From: Streptomyces sp. Go-475
GTDB lineage: Bacteria; Actinomycetota; Actinomycetes; Streptomycetales; Streptomycetaceae
Length of the DNA stretch: 64,000 bases
NCBI RefSeq assembly: GCF_003330845.1
Contig: NZ_CP026121.1
Location: 1,550,001-1,614,000 of the forward strand
Reading direction: 5' to 3'
Shown here: positions 35,423 to 42,573 of the stretch, in pieces
Numbering within the stretch: position 1 is the stretch's first letter
Layout of the letters: the number at the start of each line of letters is the position of its first letter
Program-made: the position numbers and the translations under genes
Notes under the pieces: generated by a model
Told to the model about the DNA's origin: nothing
Databases searched by the model: none
Seen by the model: only the letters and a program-made list of their open reading frames with translations

Positions 35423-35427
35423 TCCGT

Positions 35428-36642
35428 ATGGACTTCGCTTTCGACGCGCGCACCGAAGAGCTGCGCGCCAAGCTCCTCGCCTTCATGGACGAGCACGTCT
35501 ACCCCGCCGAGGCGGTCGCGCACGAGCAGCGCGAGCGGCTGGCCTCGCCGTGGGAGACCGTGCCCGTGGTGGAGGAGCTCAAGGCCGAGGCCCGCAGGCA
35601 GGGGCTGTGGAACCTCTTCCTGCCGGACTCCGAGTACGGGGCCGGGCTGACGAACCTCCAGTACGCGCCGCTCGCCGAGATCATGGGCCGCTCGCCGCAG
35701 CTGGCGCCGACGGTGACGAACTGCGCGGCGCCCGACACCGGCAACATGGAGGTGCTCACCCAGTTCGGCGACGAGCAGCAGCGCAAGCAGTGGCTGGAGC
35801 CGCTGCTGGCCGGTGAGATCCGCTCGGCGTTCGCGATGACCGAGCCGGACGTGGCCTCCTCGGACGCCACGAACATCACCACGCACATCGAGCGGGACGG
35901 CGACGAGTACGTCATCACCGGCCGCAAGTGGTACATCTCCGGGGCGATGCACCCCGACTGCAAGATCTTCATCGTGATGGGCAAGACCGACCCGGACGGG
36001 GAGGACATCCGGCGCCAGCAGTCCATGGTGCTGGTGCCGCGCGACACCCCGGGCGTCACGGTCAAGCGCGCGATGCAGGTGTTCGGCTACGAGGACCACT
36101 ACCACGGCGGCCACGCCGAGGTGATCTTCGACCACGCGCGCGTGCCGGTGTCGAACCTGGTCGGCGAGGAGGGCGGCGGTTTCGCGATCGCGCAGGCGCG
36201 GCTCGGGCCCGGCCGGATCCACCACTGCATGCGGCTGATCGGGATGGCCGAGCGGGCGATCGAGCTGATGTGCCGGCGGGCCGTGGCCCGGACGGCCTTC
36301 GGCAAGGCGCTGGCGCAGCAGGGCGTGGTGCACAACTGGATCGCCGACGCGCGGGTGACGGTGGAGCAGCTGCGGCTGCTGGTGCTGAAGACGGCGTGGC
36401 TGATGGACACGGTGGGCAACCGCGGGGCGCACACCGAGATCCAGGCGATCAAGATCGCGACGCCCCGGGCGGTGGTGGACATCCTCGACCGGGCGATCCA
36501 GCTGCACGGGGCGGGTGGCGTGAGCCAGGACTTCCCGCTGGCGGAGCTGTACGCGGGGGCGCGGACGCTGATGATCGCGGACGGGCCGGACGAGGTGCAC
36601 CAGCGGTCCCTGGCCCGACGGGAGCTGAAGCGGTACGTGTGA
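35428..36642 (+). CDS. Acyl-CoA dehydrogenase, ACAD10/11-like
   Basis: This 404-residue flavoenzyme has all three acyl-CoA dehydrogenase domains (AMTEPDVASSDATNI substrate/FAD loop, GRKWYISGA, C-terminal helices with QLHGAGGVSQD). The late catalytic-loop region reads IADGPDEVHQ instead of the usual YEGTSEIQ, a feature of the ACAD10/11 branch, where the enzyme works on phosphorylated hydroxyacyl-CoA. It is immediately downstream of its kinase partner gene and closed by a strong terminator. Likely role: breakdown of 4-hydroxy fatty acids or lactone-derived acids. General beta-oxidation remains possible. Confidence 0.87.
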   Translation: MDFAFDARTEELRAKLLAFMDEHVYPAEAVAHEQRERLASPWETVPVVEELKAEARRQGLWNLFLPDSEYGAGLTNLQYAPLAEIMGRSPQLAPTVTNCAAPDTGNMEVLTQFGDEQQRKQWLEPLLAGEIRSAFAMTEPDVASSDATNITTHIERDGDEYVITGRKWYISGAMHPDCKIFIVMGKTDPDGEDIRRQQSMVLVPRDTPGVTVKRAMQVFGYEDHYHGGHAEVIFDHARVPVSNLVGEEGGGFAIAQARLGPGRIHHCMRLIGMAERAIELMCRRAVARTAFGKALAQQGVVHNWIADARVTVEQLRLLVLKTAWLMDTVGNRGAHTEIQAIKIATPRAVVDILDRAIQLHGAGGVSQDFPLAELYAGARTLMIADGPDEVHQRSLARRELKRYV

Positions 36643-36686
36643 CGCCGGGGGGTTCAGGGGCGGGGCCCCTGAACCCCGCTCGGCGT
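36642..36686. terminator. Bidirectional terminator between ACAD and TetR genes
   Basis: GGGGTTCAGGGG (36649-36660) pairs with CCCCTGAACCCC (36666-36677), and outer ACGCCG/CGGCGT arms (36642-36647, 36681-36686) extend it. It separates two convergent operons. Confidence 0.85.
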
Positions 36687-36687
36687 G

Positions 36688-37281
36688 TTACGGGCGCAGG
36701 GCGCGGAGCAGCAGGTCGGCCAGGTGGTTCGCGACCTCCTGGGGGCTGAGTGGGCCGTCCGGGCGGTACCACGTGGACAGGTGGTGGACGGAGCCGAAGT
36801 GGTAGTCCACGACCAGGTCCGCCGGGGTCGCCTTGGAGAAGACGCCCGCCTGCTGGCCCTCCTCGATCAGCGCGCGGAAGCGTTCGTGGTAGCGGCGGCG
36901 TTCCGCGCGCACCTGCTTGTTCTTCTCGGGGCTCAGGTGGTGCATCGACCGCCAGAAGATCATCGCGTCGTCGAGGTTGTCGATCGTCGTCACCACGACG
37001 TCCGCCGCCGCGGCCCGCAACCGCTTCTCGACCGGCTCGTCGGCGCCCGCGACGGCGTCCAGTCTCTCCTGCTGGATGCGCAGCACGCGCGCGTACACCT
37101 CGTGCAGCAGGTCGTCCTTGGAACCGAAGTAGTGGTACAGCGCGCCCTTCGTGACCCCGGCCGCCTCGACGATCTCCTGCACCGAGGTGCGGTCGTACCC
37201 CTGCTCGGCGAAGAGCCGGGTGGCGGCGGCCAGGAGCCGCTGAGGCACGGGAGTGCCGTCCGAGTCCGTCGTCCTGGGCAC
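36688..37281 (-). CDS. TetR-family regulator of the acyl-CoA locus
   Basis: This 197-residue repressor has an N-terminal TetR helix-turn-helix (TSVQEIVEAAGVTKGALYHYFGSKDDLL, about 32-60) and an all-helical ligand domain. GTG 37281 gives VPRTTDSDG with an AGGCAGG RBS; longer openings enter the ligase gene. It lies 28 bp after the ligase stop on the same strand and is probably the third gene of SDR-ligase-tetR. The ATACCGACCGGT motif before that operon would make it autoregulatory. Acyl-CoA ligands are common in related FadR/KstR2-like TetRs; the ligand here is not known. Confidence 0.85.
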   Translation of the reverse strand: MPRTTDSDGTPVPQRLLAAATRLFAEQGYDRTSVQEIVEAAGVTKGALYHYFGSKDDLLHEVYARVLRIQQERLDAVAGADEPVEKRLRAAAADVVVTTIDNLDDAMIFWRSMHHLSPEKNKQVRAERRRYHERFRALIEEGQQAGVFSKATPADLVVDYHFGSVHHLSTWYRPDGPLSPQEVANHLADLLLRALRP

Positions 37282-37309
37282 TGCCGCCACCTGCCTTTCC
37301 GTACTGCTG

Positions 37310-38974
37310 TCAGTTGCCCTGCGTCCGGGAACGCAGTTCCCGACGGAGGATCTTCCCACTGGCCGTCTTCGGCAAGTCCGGCAGGATCTCCACCTGGCGC
37401 GGGTATTTGTAGGCGGCCAGTCTCTCCTTGCAGTAGGAGGCGAGTGCATCCGGGTCCGTGTCGGCGTCCGGACGCAGGCTGATGTACGCCTTGACGGTCT
37501 CCCCGCGGTACCCGTCCGGCACGCCCACGACGGCGGCCTCGCGCACCGCCGGGTGGGTGTAGAGGACGTCCTCGACCTCGCGCGGCCACACCTTGAAGCC
37601 CGACGCGTTGATCATGTCCTTCTTGCGGTCGACGACGTACAGCCAGCCCTGCTCGTCCATGAAGCCGACGTCGCCGGTGCGCAGTTCGGCGCCGGGGAAC
37701 GTCTCGGCGGTGGCGTCGGGGCGCCGCCAGTAGCCGGGCACGACCTGCGGGCCGCGCACGACGATCTCGCCCTGCTCGCCGAAGGGCACCTCGGCACCGT
37801 TGTCGTCGACGATCCGGACGACCGTGTCGGGGCCGGGCAGGCCCACGGCGAGGGTCCCGGAGACCGGGTCGACGGGCGCCTCAAGGCCGGGCGGCACGGA
37901 GGCGCAGGGGGCGGTGCACTCGGTGAGCCCGTAGCCGTTGCGGATGTACGGGCCGAAGCCCGCCCGGAACTTCTCCACCAGCGCGGGCGGCAGCGGGGCG
38001 CCGCCGGAGGAGATCACCCGGAAGGAGGAGAAGTGGTCCCGGGTGACGTCAGGGTGGGCGGCCAGGGCCATGAAGGCCGTGGACGGGCCGACGGTGTAGT
38101 GCGGCCGGTGCTCGGCGAAGGCGTCGAGCACCACGCCCGCCTCGAAGCGGTAGGCCAGCACGAGCGTGCCCCCGCTGTTCAGGCAGGCGCCGAACTGGCA
38201 GACCATGCCGGTGATGTGGAACAGCGGCGCCAGCGCGAAGTAGACGGGCCGCTCGGGCAGGCCGAGGCCGGTGCGCTGCCGTTCGGCGTTGTACATGATG
38301 TTGCCGTGCGTGTTGGTGGCGCCCTTGGGCGTGCCGCTGGTGCCCGAGGTGTAGCTGATCAGCGCGATGCCGGCCGGGTCGGGGTCCCGGCCCTCGGGTG
38401 CCCGGTGCCCGGCCCGGGCCACCGCCGCCAGGTCGTCGGCGTCCGCCGCCTGCGGCAGCCGCTCGAAGGTGAGCACGCGCGCGTCGTCCCGCGTCTGGAA
38501 GTCCAGCTCACAGCCGGTCAGCACGATCCGCACGGGCGAGTCCGCCGCCGTCTCGCGCAGGTACGACTCCCAGGCCCGGTCCGAGCAGATCAGCGCGGCG
38601 ACCTCGCCGTCCCGCAGGACGTGGGCCACCTCGCCGGACTTGTACATCGGGTTGACGGGCACGACGACCGCGCCCGCCTTCCACGCGCCGAGCACGGCGA
38701 GCACGAAGTGCGGGGAGTTCTGCAGCAGGACCGCGACCCGGTCGCCGCGCTCCAGGCCGCGGGCCGCGAGGTGCCCGGCGACGGAGTCGCTGAGCTCGTC
38801 GGCCTCGCGGTAGGTCAGCCGGCCGTCGAAGTAGGCCAGGAAGTCGCCGTCCGGCGTCTCGGCCGCCACCCGGCGCAGGGCGTGCACCAGGGAGTCGGCG
38901 GGGTCGATCGCGCCCTTCTGGGCGTCGCTGAGCAGGCCGAGCCAGGGCTTGGCGGCGTAACGGGAGCCGGTCAC
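37310..38974 (-). CDS. Acyl-CoA ligase (AMP-forming)
   Basis: This 554-residue adenylate-forming enzyme activates a carboxylic acid to its CoA thioester with ATP. The phosphate loop SYTSGTSGTPKG, the YGLTEC motif, the DRKKDMI hinge and the C-terminal catalytic Lys in PKTASGKILRREL are all present. GTG 38974 overlaps the SDR stop by four bases, so the genes are coupled. The upstream opening to 39022 is antisense to the SDR frame. It probably makes the acyl-CoA used by the neighbouring ACAD10/11-like pair. Chain length cannot be read. Confidence 0.9.
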   Translation of the reverse strand: MTGSRYAAKPWLGLLSDAQKGAIDPADSLVHALRRVAAETPDGDFLAYFDGRLTYREADELSDSVAGHLAARGLERGDRVAVLLQNSPHFVLAVLGAWKAGAVVVPVNPMYKSGEVAHVLRDGEVAALICSDRAWESYLRETAADSPVRIVLTGCELDFQTRDDARVLTFERLPQAADADDLAAVARAGHRAPEGRDPDPAGIALISYTSGTSGTPKGATNTHGNIMYNAERQRTGLGLPERPVYFALAPLFHITGMVCQFGACLNSGGTLVLAYRFEAGVVLDAFAEHRPHYTVGPSTAFMALAAHPDVTRDHFSSFRVISSGGAPLPPALVEKFRAGFGPYIRNGYGLTECTAPCASVPPGLEAPVDPVSGTLAVGLPGPDTVVRIVDDNGAEVPFGEQGEIVVRGPQVVPGYWRRPDATAETFPGAELRTGDVGFMDEQGWLYVVDRKKDMINASGFKVWPREVEDVLYTHPAVREAAVVGVPDGYRGETVKAYISLRPDADTDPDALASYCKERLAAYKYPRQVEILPDLPKTASGKILRRELRSRTQGN

Positions 38975-39744
38975 CGGTTCTCCTCCCACTGCTGCTGGAT
39001 GCGGTTCATACCGGTCAGCCACCGGTCGGGGTCACCGGCCCGGGCCTGGTAGTACCCGGCGACCTCGGGGTGCGGAAGGATCAGGAAGCGGTCCTCCTCG
39101 ACGCCCTTGAACAGGGCGTCCGCCACGGCCTCCGGCTCGATCGCGGTCGGCTGGAGCACCAGGTCGCCCGCGCTGCCGGTCGCGGCCAGCATGTCGGTGC
39201 GCACGCCCTGCGGGCAGATGGCGTGCGCCTTCACGCCCCGGTGCCGGTAGGTCAGCGACAGCCACTCGGCGAAGGCGAGGGCGCCGTGCTTGGTGACGGC
39301 GTAGGGCGCCGCCCCGATCATGGTGAGCAGCCCGGCGGCGGAAACGGTGGACACGAACCTGCCGCTGCCGCGCTCCAGCCAGTCCGGCAGCAGGGCGTGG
39401 GCCGCCCGGACATGGGCCATGACGTTCACGTCCCAGGAGGCGGCCCAGGCCGTCTCGTCCAGCGGACCGTCGGCGCTCCCGCCCTCGAAGGCGACACCGG
39501 CGTTGGCGCAGTAGACGTCGACGGTCCCGTCGAGCGCGTCCCGGGCGTCCCCGACGATCGCCGAGGCGTCCCCGGCCACGGCGATCCCGCCGACCTCGTC
39601 CGCCACGCGCTCGGCGCGCTCGGCGTCCAGGTCGTTGACGACGACCCGGGCCCCCTCGGCGGCGAACCGCCGGGCGAGCGCGGCGCCGATCCCGCCCCCG
39701 GCCCCCGTGACAACGACCCCGGCCCCCTGAAAGGCTCCCACCAT
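38971..39744 (-). CDS. Short-chain dehydrogenase/reductase
   Basis: This 257-residue classical SDR has TGAGGGIG near the N-terminus, an ANAG variant of NNAG (YCANAGVAF) and catalytic YAVTK. ATG 39744 is preferred because GAGGAGACC precedes it; ATG 39756 has no RBS. It is first in the operon with the ligase and TetR. A 3-hydroxyacyl-CoA or hydroxy-acid dehydrogenase role would fit the locus, but the sequence does not prove it. The candidate operator lies 36-51 bp upstream. Confidence 0.87.
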   Translation of the reverse strand: MVGAFQGAGVVVTGAGGGIGAALARRFAAEGARVVVNDLDAERAERVADEVGGIAVAGDASAIVGDARDALDGTVDVYCANAGVAFEGGSADGPLDETAWAASWDVNVMAHVRAAHALLPDWLERGSGRFVSTVSAAGLLTMIGAAPYAVTKHGALAFAEWLSLTYRHRGVKAHAICPQGVRTDMLAATGSAGDLVLQPTAIEPEAVADALFKGVEEDRFLILPHPEVAGYYQARAGDPDRWLTGMNRIQQQWEENR

Positions 39745-39779
39745 CGGTCTCCTCATACGCGGCTCAGCAATGGCGCCAG

Positions 39780-39795
39780 ACTAACCGGTCGGTAT
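39780..39795. promoter_or_regulatory. TetR-type operator 2 (SDR-ligase-tetR operon)
   Basis: The minus strand reads ATACCGACCGGTTAGT, identical to operator 1 over its first 12 bases. It lies 36-51 bp upstream of the SDR start at 39744, where a repressor would block the promoter. Confidence 0.65.
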
Positions 39796-39825
39796 GTTTC
39801 AAGGAAGGGGGCGGCGCAGCACCCT

Positions 39826-39846
39826 AGGGGCGGGGAACTGCGCGAC
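39826..39846 (-). repeat. Streptomyces intergenic GCGCAGTTCCCCGC-type repeat
   Basis: The minus strand reads TCGCGCAGTTCCCCGCCCCT, the frequent Streptomyces intergenic sequence. A related copy lies at 26551-26573. No function is established; copies often sit at transcription unit borders. Confidence 0.5.
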
Positions 39847-39891
39847 CAGCCACGACGAAACCGTCACAGAACGGATCACGGAGGTCACCCC

Positions 39892-41121
39892 ATGCGCCTT
39901 TCCAGACGGACCTTACTCACAGCGACCACTGCGGCAGCCGCATCGCTCACCCCCACCACCGCCGAGGCCCGGCGGCACCGGCGAACCGGCTTCGAGAACC
40001 TCGCCGCGTCCGGTTACGAACCCCTGCGCGGTCAGCGCATCGGCATCGTCACCAACCCCACGGGCGTCACCCGGGACGTCCGCCACATCGTCGACGTCAT
40101 GCACGCGGACACCCGAGTGGATCTGAGGGCCGTCTTCGGCCCCGAGCACGGCTTCCGCGGCACCGCCCAGGCCGGCGGTTCCGAGGGCCGCCACGACGAC
40201 CCGGCGACCGGCCTGCCCGTCTACGACACGTACCTCAAGAGCGGCCGGCCGCTGGCCGACATCTTCACCGCGTCCGGCGTGGACACGGTCGTCTTCGACA
40301 TCCAGGACGTCGGCGCCCGCTTCTACACGTACATCTGGACCCTGTACGACTGCATGGAGGCGGCCCGGCTCGCGGGCAAGCGGTTCGTGGTCCTGGACCG
40401 GCCCAACCCGGTGACCGGCCGGGCGGCCCTCGGGCCCGTGCTGCACAAGGAGTTCGCCACGTTCGTGGGACGTCAGCCGATCGCGCAGGCCCACGGGATG
40501 ACCGTCGCCGAGCTGGCGCGCCTGTTCAACGGGGAGTTCCTGACCGAGCCTGTCCCGCTGGAGACCGTGACCATGTCGGGCTGGAAGCGCTCGGATTTCT
40601 ACGACGCCTCCGGGCTGCCCTGGGTGCCGCCGAGCCCGAACATGCCGACGCCGGAGACGGCCCTGGTGTACTCGGGGACGTGCCTGTTCGAGGGCACCAA
40701 CCTGTCGGAGGGGCGCGGCACCACCCGGCCGTTCGAGCTGCTGGGCGCGGAGGGCGTCGACCGGCGCTGGGCGGCCGCCGCGAACGAACTCGCCCTGCCC
40801 GGGGTGCGGTTCAGGGAGGCGTACTTCGCGCCCACCTTCTCCAAGTTCCAGGGGAAGACGATCGGCGGGGTGCAGCTCCATGTGCACGACCGGGCGGCCT
40901 TCGACCCCGTCCGCACCGGCATCGCCCTGCTCGTGACCGCCAAGCGGGTCTGGAGCGGTTTCGCCTGGCGCCCGGACCACTGGATCGACAAGCTCACCGG
41001 CTCCACGCGCGTGCGCGCGATGATCGACGCGGGCGCGGACACCGACGAGGTGGTCGCCGGGTGGCAGCAGGACCTGGCGGCGTTCCGCGGGACGCGGCGG
41101 AAGTACCTCCTCTACCGCTGA
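39892..41121 (+). CDS. Exo-beta-N-acetylmuramidase NamZ-like (DUF1343, GH171)
   Basis: This 409-residue protein is likely exported. The Tat-like N-terminus MRLSRRTLLTATTAAAASLT (residues 1-20) ends near AEA. The mature part matches DUF1343: GIVTNPTGV, FGPEHGFRG, VFDIQDVGARFYTY, LDRPNPV and the late GRGTTRPFE. This family was shown to contain exo-lytic N-acetylmuramidases (NamZ, GH171) used in peptidoglycan recycling. ATG 39892 follows GGAGG. It stands alone. Streptomyces may use it to recover MurNAc during turnover; that role is inferred from family. Confidence 0.85.
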   Translation: MRLSRRTLLTATTAAAASLTPTTAEARRHRRTGFENLAASGYEPLRGQRIGIVTNPTGVTRDVRHIVDVMHADTRVDLRAVFGPEHGFRGTAQAGGSEGRHDDPATGLPVYDTYLKSGRPLADIFTASGVDTVVFDIQDVGARFYTYIWTLYDCMEAARLAGKRFVVLDRPNPVTGRAALGPVLHKEFATFVGRQPIAQAHGMTVAELARLFNGEFLTEPVPLETVTMSGWKRSDFYDASGLPWVPPSPNMPTPETALVYSGTCLFEGTNLSEGRGTTRPFELLGAEGVDRRWAAAANELALPGVRFREAYFAPTFSKFQGKTIGGVQLHVHDRAAFDPVRTGIALLVTAKRVWSGFAWRPDHWIDKLTGSTRVRAMIDAGADTDEVVAGWQQDLAAFRGTRRKYLLYR

Positions 41122-41226
41122 GCGCGGCCGCGCGCCCGAATGCGCCCGTGACGTATGGCCAAGCTCCCCCGTTGGCAGGACGATGCGCCCACATCGTGGC
41201 GTCACCCGGGGGCGAGGGGGCCTGTC

Positions 41227-42543
41227 ATGGCGGATCCGGCGATGAGCGTGACTCCCTACTGGGAGCTGACCTTCGACGCGGACGGGGACCCGGCGGGCCG
41301 CCGGCGCGACCGGCTGCTCGCCGGGGTGCGCGAACGGAAGGTGCGCGACCTGATCGTCTTCGCGCACGGCTGGAACAACGACCGCTCGGGCGCGACGCGG
41401 CTCTACGACCGCTTCTTCGCGCCCGTGCCGCGGCTGGCCCCGGCCGCCCGGATCGGCTACGCCGGGGTGCTCTGGCCCGCGATGCGGTTCTCGGACGAGC
41501 CGATCCCCGACTTCCCCCGGGCCGTGGCGGCCGACGCGCCCCGGCGCCCGGCCCTCGACAAGGACACCCGGCACGCGCTGCTGGAGACCTTCCCCGGCCG
41601 GGCGCTCCTGGTCGACCAGATCGCCCGGCTGCTGGAGCAGCAGCCGCCGGAGGAGGCCGAGCTGGAGGAGTTCGGACGGCTGGTGCGCCTGCTGGTGGAG
41701 GTGGTGGCGCCCGGGCCGCAGGCGCTGTTCGCGGCGGACACGGTGGCGGAGGGCGTGCCGCAGAGCGAGCCGGGGATGCTCGCCGGGTCCTCGGCGGCGG
41801 CCTGCGAGGAGTTCGCGCGGGCGCTGGCGGAGTCGGAACTCCCCGGCGCCCCACAGGAGTTCAGGATCCCGAACCCCTGGGACGGCGCCCACGAACTGCT
41901 GCGGCAGGCGACGTACTACGCGATGAAGCGGCGCGCGGGAACCGTCGGCGAGCGCGGACTCGGCCGGGTCGTCGGGCAGCTCGCCACGGCGGCGCCGGAC
42001 GTGCGCGTGCACCTCGTCGGGCACAGCTTCGGCGCGCGGCTGGTGTCGTTCGCGCTGCGCGGGCTCCCCGAGGGCGTCCGCACGGTGAAGTCGGTGACGC
42101 TGCTCCAAGGGGCGTTCTCGCACTACGCGTTCGCGGCCCGGCTGCCGCACGACGCCCGGGCCACAGGGGTGCTCCAGGGGCAGCAGAACCGCGTCGACGG
42201 TCCCCTGGTGTGCTGCCACTCCCGGCACGACGCGGCACTCGGCACGATGTACCCGCTGGCCTCCCGCATGGCGGGCGACAGCCGGTCGGTCACCGGCCTC
42301 GACCTGAGGCGGGCGCTGGGCGCCAAGTGGGGCGCGCTGGGCTACGACGGCGTACAGGCGGTGCCGGGCACGCGCGCGTACACCCTCGCGCAGGCGCTGC
42401 GGGCGAAGCTGCCCGCCTGGGGGTGCGTGAACGTGGACGCGGCGGCGGTGGTGAGACGGGGCGGGCCGCCGGCCGGGGCGCACAGCGACATCCTGCACGA
42501 GGAGCTGGCCCGGCTGGTGCTGGCGGCGGGCCGCGTCCGCTGA
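41227..42543 (+). CDS. Alpha/beta hydrolase-fold protein
   Basis: This 438-residue protein has an early VFAHGWNNDRSGAT segment (oxyanion-type HGW) and the nucleophile elbow GHSFG in HLVGHSFGARLVS. A late acid/His pair is likely in the C-terminal part (GAHSDILHEE). A large insertion (about 100-230) separates the elements. No signal peptide is seen from ATG 41227, which follows a GAGGGGG stretch. Annotation of homologues varies and none is characterised to my knowledge. It is probably a serine hydrolase of unknown substrate. Confidence 0.7.
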   Translation: MADPAMSVTPYWELTFDADGDPAGRRRDRLLAGVRERKVRDLIVFAHGWNNDRSGATRLYDRFFAPVPRLAPAARIGYAGVLWPAMRFSDEPIPDFPRAVAADAPRRPALDKDTRHALLETFPGRALLVDQIARLLEQQPPEEAELEEFGRLVRLLVEVVAPGPQALFAADTVAEGVPQSEPGMLAGSSAAACEEFARALAESELPGAPQEFRIPNPWDGAHELLRQATYYAMKRRAGTVGERGLGRVVGQLATAAPDVRVHLVGHSFGARLVSFALRGLPEGVRTVKSVTLLQGAFSHYAFAARLPHDARATGVLQGQQNRVDGPLVCCHSRHDAALGTMYPLASRMAGDSRSVTGLDLRRALGAKWGALGYDGVQAVPGTRAYTLAQALRAKLPAWGCVNVDAAAVVRRGGPPAGAHSDILHEELARLVLAAGRVR

Positions 42544-42573
42544 CCCGCCGCCGGACCGTACGTCACCCGGCGC

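Noticed and set aside
37310..39744. Secondary-metabolite (NRPS/PKS) cluster suggested by an adenylating enzyme
   Set aside because: No carrier, condensation or ketosynthase domains are nearby. The ligase ends with a normal acyl-CoA synthetase C-domain and is coupled to an SDR and a TetR.
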